From Bryobacter aggregatus MPL3 (GTDB lineage Bacteria > Acidobacteriota > Terriglobia > Bryobacterales > Bryobacteraceae), in contig NZ_JNIF01000004.1 of NCBI RefSeq assembly GCF_000702445.1, forward strand, positions 62,001-126,000: a DNA stretch of 64,000 bases, given 5' to 3'. Each line of letters opens with the position of its first letter. The first letter of the stretch is position 1. The translations under genes and the position numbers were made by a program. Below the pieces are notes generated by a model. The model did no database searches, was not told where the DNA came from, and worked only from the letters and a program-made list of their open reading frames with translations. This document shows, one piece after another, positions 26,454-36,040 of the stretch.

Positions 26454-27820
26454 ACAAGCGAATCGAGCGGGACAGCATGGGTGAGATGCCGGTGCCGGAA
26501 GCGGCGCTCTATGGGGCGCAGACGGCGCGGGCGATCGAGAACTTTCCGATTAGTCAGCAGCGTTTTCCGCGTAGCTTTCTGCGTGCGTTGGGACGGATTA
26601 AAGTGGCGGCGGCGCGGGTGAACCATCGCCTCGCTGGTCTCTCTGAAGCGAAGGCGGCCGGGATCGAAGCGCGGGCCTTGGAGGTTGCAGAAGGGCAACA
26701 CGATGATCAGTTCGTGCTCGACATCTTCCAGACCGGCAGCGGCACCTCTACCAACATGAATGCGAATGAGGTGATCGCGCATCTGGCCAACGTACATCCG
26801 AACGACGATGTGAACCGCAGCCAGTCGAGCAATGATGTCATTCCGGCTGCTCTGCATCTTGCCGCGCTGGACGCCATCACCGAACGTTTGCTCCCCGCCA
26901 TGCAAACACTGGCGCTGAGTCTTGATGACAAAGCGGCAGAGTTCCATGAAGTTCTGAAGATTGGCCGCACGCACTTGCAGGACGCCGTGCCCATGCGGCT
27001 GGGGCAGGAATTCTCCGGCTATGCGCGCCAGGTGGAGCTGTCCGGAGAACGGATTGTTGCCGCGATGAAAGGGCTGTATGAGTTGCCAATTGGGGGCACT
27101 GCGATTGGCACGGGCCTGAATACTCCGGCTGGGTTTGCGGAGGAGATGATCAAGGAACTCTCGGCGATCACCGGGCAAGCTCTCCTTCTTGCAAAGAATC
27201 CTTTCGAGGCCCAAGCGGCGCGCGATGCGGTGGTCTTTGTCTCCGGGGCCTTGCGGAACTATGCGGTATCGCTGACGAAGATCGCGAATGATCTGCGCTG
27301 GCTTGGCTCTGGTCCTCGTTGTGGCTTGGGAGAAATTGTGATTCCCGCCGTGCAGCCGGGCTCGAGCATCATGCCCGGCAAGGTGAATCCGGTGATTGCG
27401 GAAAGCGTATTGATGGTCTGCGCGCAAGTGGTGGGCCACGATGCAGCCATTGCCTGGTGTGGTGCTTCTGGAAACTTTGAGATCAACGTGACCATGCCTC
27501 TCCTTGCGGCGAATCTCCTCGACTCGATTGAGTTGCTTGCCGCTGCTTCGACCAACTTCGAATCCCGCATGGTGCGCGGCATCGAAGCCAACAAGACACG
27601 CGCGACAGACCTGGTGGAGCAGTCGCTCGCGATGGTGACCGCGCTGGTTCCGGCGATCGGCTATGACCGGGCGGCTGCAATCGCGAAGCACGCCGCGAGC
27701 ACAGGCGAAACCGTGCGCGCTGTCGCGATGCGGGAAGCGGGGCTGGATGCGGAAACGCTACGCCGCCTTCTCGACCCCACGACCCAAACAGATCCCCATT
27801 CGAAAGGAACCACTCCATGA
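26450..27820 (+). CDS. fumC: Class II fumarate hydratase
   Basis: This iron-independent enzyme hydrates fumarate to malate in the TCA cycle. The 456 residues include ERDSMGEMPVPEAALYGAQT, the middle motif TSTNMNANEV, SSNDVIPAALH, GRTHLQDAVP and the signature GSSIMPGKVNPV. Length is normal. Its ATG overlaps the MCE gene stop and its own stop overlaps the esterase start, so the genes are coupled although the functions differ. Confidence 0.96.
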   Translation: MNKRIERDSMGEMPVPEAALYGAQTARAIENFPISQQRFPRSFLRALGRIKVAAARVNHRLAGLSEAKAAGIEARALEVAEGQHDDQFVLDIFQTGSGTSTNMNANEVIAHLANVHPNDDVNRSQSSNDVIPAALHLAALDAITERLLPAMQTLALSLDDKAAEFHEVLKIGRTHLQDAVPMRLGQEFSGYARQVELSGERIVAAMKGLYELPIGGTAIGTGLNTPAGFAEEMIKELSAITGQALLLAKNPFEAQAARDAVVFVSGALRNYAVSLTKIANDLRWLGSGPRCGLGEIVIPAVQPGSSIMPGKVNPVIAESVLMVCAQVVGHDAAIAWCGASGNFEINVTMPLLAANLLDSIELLAAASTNFESRMVRGIEANKTRATDLVEQSLAMVTALVPAIGYDRAAAIAKHAASTGETVRAVAMREAGLDAETLRRLLDPTTQTDPHSKGTTP

Positions 27821-28848
27821 AACAGCTCGACCTCTCCGCGCAGGAACTGATCGATCAGCTTGCGAAATATGGTGCTCCACCGATTGAGACGCTTTCCGTT
27901 GGGGAGGCACGCAATGTCCCTCTGCTCGATTACGCGGCGCGCGATCTGGTCGCTGCGCATCTCACGGCGCGGATGGCTACGGTGGCCAACCCGATGCCAC
28001 AACAGGTGGAGTCTGTCCGTCACCGGCGGATCCCCGTGAAGGATGGCAGCATCCTTCTACGCATCTACAAGCCGGTGGGTCCGGGCCCACACCCCATCCT
28101 GGTTTACTTCCATGGGGGCGGCTGGGTGATTGCCAATCTCGACACCTATGACAGTTCCGCCCGCGCCCTCTGCAACGCAGCGGAATGCATTGTAATTTCG
28201 GTTGCCTACCGGCAGGCTCCGGAGCATAAGTTCCCCACGGCGATTGAAGACGCCTATGCTGCGACAGAATGGGCGATGGCAAATGCCGACAGTCTCAACG
28301 GGAATGCGGCTCAGGTTGCTGTCGGCGGCGAGAGCGCTGGCGGTAATCTGGCTGCGGTTGTCTGCCAGATGGCGCGCGCTCAGGGTACGACGCAGCCCGT
28401 GCATCAGCTTCTCATCTATCCCGTGACCGACCTGGCTTTTTTCACACCGAGTATCCATGAATACGCCCATGCGAAGCCGTTGAATGCGGCCATGCTCACT
28501 TGGTTCTCTTCGCATTATTTGAAGTCTGCCGAGGAAGCCGCACACGGCTATGCCTCGCCGTTGCGAGCGACGACGCTCGCGAATCTGCCTCCTGCCACCA
28601 TCATCACCGCGGAGCACGATCCGCTGCGGGACGATGGGCGTCTCTATGCCGAGGCTCTGCGCGACGAGGGGGTTCGCGTCACTTATCGCAACTACCATGG
28701 GGTGATGCACGAATTCTTTGGCATGATCGGGCTGCTGGACCAATCGGCTGATGCGGTGAATCTGGCGGCGATGGAACTTGGCAAGTCGTTTGGCCGCAAT
28801 GTTCCGGAGTCGTTGATGGCTGTCGACGAACACTTCTGGCGCGCCTGA
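27817..28848 (+). CDS. Alpha/beta hydrolase of the hormone-sensitive-lipase (esterase IV) family
   Basis: The 343-residue enzyme has the oxyanion motif HGGGW, the nucleophile elbow GESAGG, the acid region TAEHDPLRDDG and the catalytic His in YHGVMHEFFGM, all in the order of HSL/bacterial class IV esterases. It hydrolyses short acyl esters in the cytoplasm; the natural substrate is unknown. The start is coupled to fumC by ATGA. Confidence 0.93.
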   Translation: MKQLDLSAQELIDQLAKYGAPPIETLSVGEARNVPLLDYAARDLVAAHLTARMATVANPMPQQVESVRHRRIPVKDGSILLRIYKPVGPGPHPILVYFHGGGWVIANLDTYDSSARALCNAAECIVISVAYRQAPEHKFPTAIEDAYAATEWAMANADSLNGNAAQVAVGGESAGGNLAAVVCQMARAQGTTQPVHQLLIYPVTDLAFFTPSIHEYAHAKPLNAAMLTWFSSHYLKSAEEAAHGYASPLRATTLANLPPATIITAEHDPLRDDGRLYAEALRDEGVRVTYRNYHGVMHEFFGMIGLLDQSADAVNLAAMELGKSFGRNVPESLMAVDEHFWRA

Positions 28849-28878
28849 GCGGTTGCGCTGAATTGTTACGCTAACCTT

Positions 28879-30915
28879 ATGCCGTCCTCTTGGCGCCATT
28901 CGGTTTGCGCGCTCGACTGTCCCGATTGTTGTTCCCTGTTGGTACAGGTGGAGGATGCCACTGGTCAGGCCAGCAGGCTGAAGGGGGATCCCGATCACCC
29001 CGTGACGCGTGGCTTCCTTTGCGCAAAAGTTGCGCGTTACCTTGATCGCGAGTACAACCCCGATCGTCTGCTCTATCCGATGAAGCGGACGGGCCCGAAG
29101 GGCAGCGGGCAGTTTACGCGCATCAGTTGGGAGGAGGCGATCACAACCATTGCCACCCGGCTGACGGCGATTGCCGACGAGTTTGGCGCGCAGGCGATTC
29201 TTCCCTATTCTTATGCCGGCACGATGGGGCTTCTGAACGGTTCCTCGATGGACCGGCGCTTCTTCCACCGCCTGGGCGCGTCCCGTCTTGATCGCACCAT
29301 TTGCGCTTCCGCCGGAACTGCTGCTTTGAATGCGGCCATGAATACCCGCCTGGGCACGGAGCCGGAACAGTTTGCCCACTCTAAGCTCATCATTGCCTGG
29401 GGCGCGAATATCCTCAGCACCAATGTGCATCTCTGGCCCTTCATCGTCGAGGCGCGGCGCAACGGCGCTCGCTTGGTGGTGATCGATCCCATCCGCACCA
29501 AGACGGCCAGCCTTGCCGATCAGCACATTCCGATCCACCCGGGCTCCGATCTGGCTTTAGCTCTGGCGATGGCGCATGTCATCTTTCGCGATGGCCTTGA
29601 AGACCAGAACTATACACAACACATCCATGACCTGGCGGAGTACCGCGAGGTAGCTGCGGGCATGTCTCCGGAACGCGCTGCGGCACTGACCGGTGTTGCG
29701 GCAGAAACGATCGAGGTACTGGCTCGCGAACTGGCAACCACGCAGCCTGCCGTGATTCGCGTCAACTATGGCGTGCAGCGTTCCGACCGTGGTGGCCGCG
29801 CGGTGCAGGCGATTGCCTCGCTGGTCGCGATCACTGGGCAGTTCCAGCATATTGGCGGGGGAATCACCCTCTCCACCTCGGGTGCTTTTGCCGTGAATCG
29901 CCAGGCACTCGAAGCTCCCGAGCTTGAGCCTGGCCCCACCCGTCTGGTCAACATGAGTGCGCTCGGGGATGCTCTCACTGCGCTAGGCGGCCCTCCGGTC
30001 AAGGCTCTGATCAATTACAACTCCAACCCGGCGGCGATCGCGCCAGATCAGCGCAAGGTGTTGCAGGGCTTGCACCGCGAAGACCTGTTTACCGTGGTTC
30101 TGGAACAGTTTCTGACCGATACGGCCTTGCGCGCCGACATCGTTCTTCCAGCTACTACTTTTCTCGAGCACACCGATCTCTATTTCTCTTACGGTCACTA
30201 CTACTTGCAATTGGCGCGGCCCGCGCTTGCGGCGCCGGGCGAGTGCAAGTCGAATGTCGAGGTCTTCCGTCTCTTGGCCAAGGCAATGGGCTTTCGCGAT
30301 GCCTGCTTCGACGATCGTGAGGACGATCTCATCCGCCAGGCGCTGCACTCAGATTCGCCATATCTGACAGGCATTACGCTCGAGCAACTCGAGCGCGAGC
30401 GTTTTGTCCGTTTGAACCTGGGCGCGCCGTCTGGAGAATTCCTTCCCTTCGCTGCGGGCCAGTTTCCGACGGCGCATGGCCAGTTCGTTACCGGGGGTAA
30501 GGAACTCGCCTATGTCCCGCCGATTGAGTCGCGGCATGGAGAAGGGAAGTCCGCGGGCTACCCGCTGGAGCTCATTTCCTGGAAGAGCCCCGAGGCGATG
30601 AACTCCACTTTCGGCAACCGGCCTGATCTTGATCAGTTCACCTCGCGAGTGATCCTGCATCCAATCGATGCGGCCCAGCGGAACATCGTTGACAACGCGC
30701 CCATCCGGCTCTTCAATGATCGAGGCGCGGTGGAGGCGATTGCCCAGCTTGATGCGCAGCAGGTACAGCCTGGGGTGGTTTGCGCGCCCGGCATCCGCTG
30801 GCCCTCAAAGTCGAAGCAGGGTTTGGGTATCAATGTCCTCACCTCCCAGCGCTTGACGGATATTGGCAATGGAGCCACCTTCTATTCCTGTCTCATTGAG
30901 GTGGAAGCATGCTGA
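28879..30915 (+). CDS. Molybdopterin-dependent oxidoreductase (DMSO reductase superfamily)
   Basis: The 678-residue protein begins with a [4Fe-4S] motif, CALDCPDCC then GFLCAK (cysteines at about 10, 14, 18 and 48), and continues with the molybdopterin-binding core: SWEEAITTIATRL, ILPYSYAGTMG, LIIAWGANILSTN and a C-terminal guanine-dinucleotide-binding domain. There is no signal peptide and no partner subunit gene nearby, so it is probably a cytoplasmic single-subunit enzyme. The substrate cannot be told from sequence. The next gene, a lipoprotein, overlaps the end by 7 bases. Confidence 0.92.
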   Translation: MPSSWRHSVCALDCPDCCSLLVQVEDATGQASRLKGDPDHPVTRGFLCAKVARYLDREYNPDRLLYPMKRTGPKGSGQFTRISWEEAITTIATRLTAIADEFGAQAILPYSYAGTMGLLNGSSMDRRFFHRLGASRLDRTICASAGTAALNAAMNTRLGTEPEQFAHSKLIIAWGANILSTNVHLWPFIVEARRNGARLVVIDPIRTKTASLADQHIPIHPGSDLALALAMAHVIFRDGLEDQNYTQHIHDLAEYREVAAGMSPERAAALTGVAAETIEVLARELATTQPAVIRVNYGVQRSDRGGRAVQAIASLVAITGQFQHIGGGITLSTSGAFAVNRQALEAPELEPGPTRLVNMSALGDALTALGGPPVKALINYNSNPAAIAPDQRKVLQGLHREDLFTVVLEQFLTDTALRADIVLPATTFLEHTDLYFSYGHYYLQLARPALAAPGECKSNVEVFRLLAKAMGFRDACFDDREDDLIRQALHSDSPYLTGITLEQLERERFVRLNLGAPSGEFLPFAAGQFPTAHGQFVTGGKELAYVPPIESRHGEGKSAGYPLELISWKSPEAMNSTFGNRPDLDQFTSRVILHPIDAAQRNIVDNAPIRLFNDRGAVEAIAQLDAQQVQPGVVCAPGIRWPSKSKQGLGINVLTSQRLTDIGNGATFYSCLIEVEAC

Positions 30916-31421
30916 GGCTGTTGTTTGCGCTCTTATGGCTCGCCAGTTGCCGCCCCCAACGGGATTTGTCGCAGTACGTGATTGAGGATCCGGGCTCGAA
31001 GTTATCCGCACGGCTCAATCTGGTCGATCCGGCACAGTTGAAATCCGGCTTTTACCAGCTTGAAGAAGGGCGCTGGCGTTGGGTGGCCAGCCACTTTAGT
31101 GTCGAGCTGAAAACTCCTTTTGCCAGCGGCAGATCGGGAGCGATCTTACGATTACGGGGGAATCTGCCGGAGATGCTCTTCGCAAAGACGGGTCCCATTA
31201 CGCTGTCGGCAAAGCTGAATGGAACCGCGCTCCCTTCCGTAACTTTCCGCCAGGCTGGCGACGCCCTTTATGAGGCGGAACTGCCTCCCGCAGCGCTGGA
31301 GTCAGAAAGCATCCTGGTCCACTTCAGTACGGACAAAGCACTACCTGCCAACGCGTCTTCCGGCGACGGCCGGGAATTGGCGCTGATTGTGACTTCGATT
31401 GCTCTAGAAACTAAGAAATGA
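30909..31421 (+). CDS. Small lipoprotein of unknown function
   Basis: The 170-residue protein has a short signal peptide with a lipobox (LLWLASC), giving a lipid-modified Cys at residue 14, and then a mainly beta-strand domain with no motif I recognise. It overlaps the oxidoreductase gene upstream (7 bases) and the carboxypeptidase gene downstream (ATGA), so it belongs to this operon. Lipid anchoring is inferred from the lipobox. Confidence 0.7.
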   Translation: MLRLLFALLWLASCRPQRDLSQYVIEDPGSKLSARLNLVDPAQLKSGFYQLEEGRWRWVASHFSVELKTPFASGRSGAILRLRGNLPEMLFAKTGPITLSAKLNGTALPSVTFRQAGDALYEAELPPAALESESILVHFSTDKALPANASSGDGRELALIVTSIALETKK

Positions 31422-33223
31422 AACCCTTCCTCCTTCTCTTTACCTCGATTCTTTCCGCGGCCGACCTCCTCACGGCTCCTAACGCAAGCGTCTGGGTTAC
31501 GCCGGCGATGAAGGCGGCCCGCAACCTCTCCGAATCGACTGCCCGTTCCCCCAAGGATCTCCTCACCGTCGCGGAGAAAACAAAGTGGGAAGAGACGGGC
31601 AGTTATCAGGAAGCAGTCGATCTATATCGGAAGCTAGCCGCGGCCTCGCCTTATGCCCGGCTCGTCGATATCGGAGAAACGCCTGCCGGACGCCGCATGT
31701 ACATCTTTGTCGCCTCCAAGGACAAAGCCTTCGACGCACCAACGGCGCGCAAAACCGGCAAGCCGGTCATCTTCTTTCAGAACGGCATCCACGCCGGAGA
31801 GAACGGGGGCAAGGACGCTGCCATCATGTTGTTGCGCGACATTCTGGTCACGAAAAAATATGAGAATTTGCTCGACTCAGCCATCATTTTGTCGATGCCG
31901 GTCTATAACGTGGACGGGCACGAGAACAGCTCGCCTTATCACCGTTTTAATGAGCAGGGGCCGCGTGAGATGGGGTTCCGCGCGACGGCCCAGCGCCTGA
32001 ATCTGAATCGCGATTACATGAAGGCCGATGCTCCTGAGACGCAGAACTGGCTCAAGACTTTCAATAAATGGCAGCCGGATCTGTTCATCGACAACCATGT
32101 CACCGACGGACAGGATTTGCAGTACGATTCGACCGTTGCGATAGAAGACACCATCCAGGTGCACCCGGCTGTCGCCCGCTGGGTCTCCGAGAAATGGACG
32201 CCGCAGCTGTGGGCCGGGATGGAGGCGGAGGGACACGTTTTCGGTTGGTATGTCGGAGGGCCGGTACGCAGCGGCGCTCCCTTTCTCACCATGCCCTTCA
32301 CGCCGCGCTTCTCTACGGGCTACACAGCGGCTCGGAATCGAGCGACGCTTCTGGTGGAAACGCACTCCCTAAAGCCTTTCTCGGTGCGGGCCTGGGGGCA
32401 CTATGACATCATGCTCGAGACCTTGAAGGTGGTCGGCCGTCATGGCGCGGAACTGCGGGCCGCGGTCGAGCAGGCCGATCGGGACATCCTGAAGCCGGGT
32501 TCGAAGCTGCCTTTGGAGTTTGCGCCTGCAAAGTCTGGTGTTCCCTATCAAGCGCGGCTGTTGGAGACGGAAACCTATACCGGCGCGGCGCTGGGCGGGC
32601 CCGTACTCCGCTATCTCGCCAAGCCCCGCGATCTCAATGTCACCCTGATCCGCACTGCCGTTCCCAAGACGGAGGTGGTGGTGCCGCGTGGCTATTACAT
32701 CCCGAAGGAGTGGTCGAGTATCGCCGATGTTTTGAAGCTGCATGGCATCCGGTCGCAGGTGGTCACACAGCCGGTGACGGCGAATTTTGAAGTGATTCGA
32801 TTTGAAAAAGTCAGCTTTGCGGCACTGCCTTTTGAATCCCGCTTCCAGCCGAACTTTGAGGCGAAGACCGTGGTGGAGAAGCGTACGGTCCCGCCCGGTT
32901 CGATCTTTGTCCCGACCAATCAGCCCTTGGCGAAGCTGCTCCTGAACCTGCTCGAGCCTACTGCTCCCGATTCGCTGCTGAAATGGGGAAGCTTCAACAC
33001 CATCTTTGAGCAGAAGGAGCACGGTGCGGATTACATCATGGAGCCGCTGGCTGCGAAGCTCTTTGCCGCCAATCCCAAGCTGAAGTCGGATTTCGATGCT
33101 GCTCTCGCCGCTGATCCTACTCTGGCCGGGAACCCACGAGCGAGACTGATGTGGCTCTACCAGCGCAGTCCTTTCTATGAAACAGATAAGGACGTCTATC
33201 CGATTCTGCGCGTGGTGGAATAG
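31418..33223 (+). CDS. Secreted M14-family zinc carboxypeptidase
   Basis: The 601-residue protein has a signal peptide (FLLLFTSILSAA) and an M14 peptidase domain at about residues 60-350. The zinc ligands are in NGIHAGENGGKDAA (HxxE) and DNHVTDGQD, the substrate region is LNRDYMK, and the catalytic Glu is probably in LLVETHSLKP. A long C-terminal domain (350-601) follows, as in many acidobacterial M14 proteins. It would act outside the cytoplasm on peptides or peptidoglycan. Downstream lies a strong terminator. Confidence 0.9.
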   Translation: MKPFLLLFTSILSAADLLTAPNASVWVTPAMKAARNLSESTARSPKDLLTVAEKTKWEETGSYQEAVDLYRKLAAASPYARLVDIGETPAGRRMYIFVASKDKAFDAPTARKTGKPVIFFQNGIHAGENGGKDAAIMLLRDILVTKKYENLLDSAIILSMPVYNVDGHENSSPYHRFNEQGPREMGFRATAQRLNLNRDYMKADAPETQNWLKTFNKWQPDLFIDNHVTDGQDLQYDSTVAIEDTIQVHPAVARWVSEKWTPQLWAGMEAEGHVFGWYVGGPVRSGAPFLTMPFTPRFSTGYTAARNRATLLVETHSLKPFSVRAWGHYDIMLETLKVVGRHGAELRAAVEQADRDILKPGSKLPLEFAPAKSGVPYQARLLETETYTGAALGGPVLRYLAKPRDLNVTLIRTAVPKTEVVVPRGYYIPKEWSSIADVLKLHGIRSQVVTQPVTANFEVIRFEKVSFAALPFESRFQPNFEAKTVVEKRTVPPGSIFVPTNQPLAKLLLNLLEPTAPDSLLKWGSFNTIFEQKEHGADYIMEPLAAKLFAANPKLKSDFDAALAADPTLAGNPRARLMWLYQRSPFYETDKDVYPILRVVE

Positions 33224-33245
33224 GAAGAGTGAAATGGAAAAAGAG

Positions 33246-33273
33246 AAAGGCGGCCCTGAGGCCGCCTTTTTTT
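33246..33273. terminator. Bidirectional Rho-independent terminator
   Basis: AAAGGCGGCC and GGCCGCCTTT form a perfect 10-bp stem with a CTGA loop, followed by a run of T on the plus strand; on the minus strand a T-rich stretch follows too. It lies between the convergent carboxypeptidase and FecR-like genes and can end both. Confidence 0.9.
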
Positions 33274-33294
33274 ATTTGAAAGATCTGGAATTGC

Positions 33295-34362
33295 TTAGCG
33301 GCGGCCGCCACCAGCAGCCGCTGCACCGCCACCGCCGCCTGCGGCGCGTCCTGCGCCTCCGCCGGCAGCGCCAGCCGCTGCGCCCCGCTCACCGCCCGAA
33401 ATGGCCGGCCCGCTACCTGTCCCGCCCGTGTAACCGGTGCTCGAACGCATCGAGGAGGTGTTGTATCCGAGGTTCGAATCAAAGCCAACGGAGCGGCGAT
33501 CGGCAAAACCGCCAATTCCATTCCCACCTGAATTCCCACCTAAAGAGCCCGAATAGTCAGGCCGGTACACGCTGATCACCGTAACCGGCGTGTAGTAGCC
33601 ATAGCCAAAGGGTGAGATGGCGCTGCGGCCAAATGGAATAAACGTCATCATCCCGAAGTAGGAGTTGTAAAACCAGCCGCCGCTCATTCCGGGGCTGAAG
33701 CCGCTCAAAGAGCCGCTCGAGAAGCTACTGCCCAGAGACTTTGCCGAGTGAACATTGGCCATCGCCATGGTGGCGGAGCGGCGATCGGCCCACTGCACGA
33801 GTTCATCGGTATTTTGCTTCTTATCAAACTTGGCGATCTGCATCTCACCGCTGAGTGCGAGCATCTTGCCTTCGGTCACCCGTTGCAATTCGTTCCGGCT
33901 GTTGACGGCAACTTCGCCGTTATAAACCTTCACTGCGGGTGGATTCATTTCAAGGCGGTAGAGGCCTGCCTTGCGGATGGTGATCGTACTATCGCCCATC
34001 ACCAGTTCCAGCGAAGTGTCTTTGGCGATTTCTGCCACCTCGACAAGTGCGGTGCCTTCCAGCAGCGAGAGCTTCGTCGCCGCCAGGGAATTCGATTCCA
34101 TCCGGACAGCACTGCTATCGCTCAAGCGCAGGAAGCTACCGGGAGACAACAAAATCTCAACACGGCCTTCGGCGGTGCGCAAGACGGAATGATTTTTCAA
34201 ATCGGGAAACTTGCTGGTCTGCATCACCAGCTTTGTGTCGTCCACATTCACGTCGCCTTCGACGTAATGGATGACACCCGCTTTGGCGGAGATGACCGAT
34301 TGCGCCAAACCCGGAGTGAGACTGATCAAAGTTCCAATGGCTGCTAGGATGATTCTCTTCAT
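33295..34362 (-). CDS. FecR-domain protein with Gly/Ser-rich C-terminal tail
   Basis: The 355-residue protein has a signal peptide (MKRIILAAIGTLISLTPGLA) and a FecR-like beta region at about residues 25-190 (NHSVLRTAEGRVEILLSPGS, GLYRLEMNPPAVKVYNGEVA). The C-terminal 130 residues are rich in Gly, Ser, Tyr and Ala (GGNSGGNGIGGF, AAAGAAGGGAGRAAGGGGGA), which is disordered-like. It is probably periplasmic or surface-exposed. GGAG ten bases before ATG 34362 supports the start. No sigma factor or receptor gene is next to it, so the classic FecR regulatory role is unlikely. Confidence 0.8.
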   Translation of the reverse strand: MKRIILAAIGTLISLTPGLAQSVISAKAGVIHYVEGDVNVDDTKLVMQTSKFPDLKNHSVLRTAEGRVEILLSPGSFLRLSDSSAVRMESNSLAATKLSLLEGTALVEVAEIAKDTSLELVMGDSTITIRKAGLYRLEMNPPAVKVYNGEVAVNSRNELQRVTEGKMLALSGEMQIAKFDKKQNTDELVQWADRRSATMAMANVHSAKSLGSSFSSGSLSGFSPGMSGGWFYNSYFGMMTFIPFGRSAISPFGYGYYTPVTVISVYRPDYSGSLGGNSGGNGIGGFADRRSVGFDSNLGYNTSSMRSSTGYTGGTGSGPAISGGERGAAAGAAGGGAGRAAGGGGGAAAAGGGRR

Positions 34363-34408
34363 TCCGATACACTCCTGTCAGCCCTAATCGTGGCTGGAAT
34401 CTAGGTTA

Positions 34409-36037
34409 ATGTCAAGGACGCCCACATTGAGAAATATGTTTCGATTATTACTTTTCTTGTGCTTCTTCTCCTCTCTCCTGGGGCAGGGAGTAGACCCGGT
34501 GCTCGGCTCCAGAAATCAGGCGGAGCGGCTGGAATGGTTCCGCGATCTCGGCTTCGGTCTGTTCATTCATTGGTCCCTTGATTCGCAGCTTGGCTCCGAG
34601 ATCAGCCACTCGATGGTGGGGGCGAGCGACGACTTCAATCGCCGCTATGTGAATGAACTCCCCAAGACCTTCAATCCCTACAAGTTCAATCCGCAAGACT
34701 GGGCCCGCCTGGCCCGCATCGCCGGAATGAAGTATATGGTCTTCACGGCGAAGCACCACAACGGGTTCGCGATGTTCGATACGGCGACCACTCCCTTCAA
34801 CATCATGAAGACACCACTGGGCCGCGACATCACGGGAGAACTGATGAGTGCTTTTCGCGCGGCAGGGATTTCGCCCGGCCTCTACTTTTCGCCGGATGAT
34901 TTTTGGTGGTTGCTCCAGAACGGCAAGCAACTCCAGCGCAACATTCCTGCCGTGGAGCCGGGCAACAATCCTGGTCTGATGCAGCACGACCTGGCCCAGG
35001 TGCGCGAACTGCTCACCAGATATGGAACGATTGATACCCTCTTTATCGATGGTCCTGCGAAGGGTCTGCGCGAACTCGCCTGGGATCTCAACCCAAAGAT
35101 TGTGGTGACGCGAGGAGGCATTGCCACACCGGAGCAATTTGTTCCCGGTGTGCCGCTCGATGGCGCCTGGGAGAGCAACTTGACGATGGGGACCTCCTGG
35201 CCTTACAAGCCAACAAATGAAAACTACAAAAGCGGTACGGAACTCATCTCGACGCTGATCGAGGTGCGTGCCAAGGGAGGAAACCTGCTGCTGAATATCG
35301 GTCCTAACGGAGACGGCGAAATTCCGATCGAACAACGCCAACGGCTGGAAGAGATCGGTCTCTGGATGTTTGTCAATGAAGAGTGCATTCGTGGAGTACG
35401 TCCCTGGGTTGTGACCAATGAGAACGACTACTGGTTCACGCGGAAGAAGGATTCGAATACGGTCTACGTCATTGTGAAGCAGACGGAGCGCTGGAAGCTC
35501 GGCGAATGGAAAGAGATTTCCCTGAAGAGCATTCGTTCGACCCCGGAAACACGAATCAGCGTTCTGGGACAGAACGATGAGGTGTTGGAATACCAGCCCA
35601 ATGTGATTCCAAAATCCACGTTCCGCCAGGAAGGTGAAACGCTGATCCTCCGCGCCATGCGGGCCCAACGGCTCTATACCAACCGGCAGTGGCCCAACCC
35701 TGTGGTGATCAAGCTGGAAAATGTCCGGCCCGGTCTCGAAGCGCCACGGATTGAGACGGCGGGGCACCGTGGAAATCTGATCGAGGCGAATCTCCTGTTT
35801 CTGGGAGGTGCCGCTTCGGTGGAGGTGGCCTTCGAATACCAAGACGTAACGGGCTTTGATTTGACAGAACGGCCAAGCGCCTGGAAAGCGATTCCCGGAC
35901 AGACGATGACCCAGCCCGGTCTGGTCCAAGCAACTCTGCCGGTGCTACAACCCGGCCATCAGTACGAGTACCGGTCGCTTGTCCGCCACCCTTTGCTGAA
36001 AATCTACGGAGCCACCAAGACGATTCGTGTGCCTTAG
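34409..36037 (+). CDS. Alpha-L-fucosidase (GH29 family)
   Basis: The 542-residue enzyme has a signal peptide (FRLLLFLCFFSSLLGQ) and the GH29 pattern: LGFGLFIHWSLDSQLG, FNPYKFNPQDWARLARIAGM, KYMVFTAKHHNGFAMFDT and LYFSPDDFWW. The likely catalytic nucleophile Asp is in TLFIDGPAKG. Retaining GH29 enzymes remove terminal L-fucose from glycans. C-terminal beta domains follow from about residue 330. The start may be ATG 34409 or 34436; the latter gives a shorter signal peptide. It converges with ald, three bases apart. Confidence 0.92.
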   Translation: MSRTPTLRNMFRLLLFLCFFSSLLGQGVDPVLGSRNQAERLEWFRDLGFGLFIHWSLDSQLGSEISHSMVGASDDFNRRYVNELPKTFNPYKFNPQDWARLARIAGMKYMVFTAKHHNGFAMFDTATTPFNIMKTPLGRDITGELMSAFRAAGISPGLYFSPDDFWWLLQNGKQLQRNIPAVEPGNNPGLMQHDLAQVRELLTRYGTIDTLFIDGPAKGLRELAWDLNPKIVVTRGGIATPEQFVPGVPLDGAWESNLTMGTSWPYKPTNENYKSGTELISTLIEVRAKGGNLLLNIGPNGDGEIPIEQRQRLEEIGLWMFVNEECIRGVRPWVVTNENDYWFTRKKDSNTVYVIVKQTERWKLGEWKEISLKSIRSTPETRISVLGQNDEVLEYQPNVIPKSTFRQEGETLILRAMRAQRLYTNRQWPNPVVIKLENVRPGLEAPRIETAGHRGNLIEANLLFLGGAASVEVAFEYQDVTGFDLTERPSAWKAIPGQTMTQPGLVQATLPVLQPGHQYEYRSLVRHPLLKIYGATKTIRVP

Positions 36038-36040
36038 CGC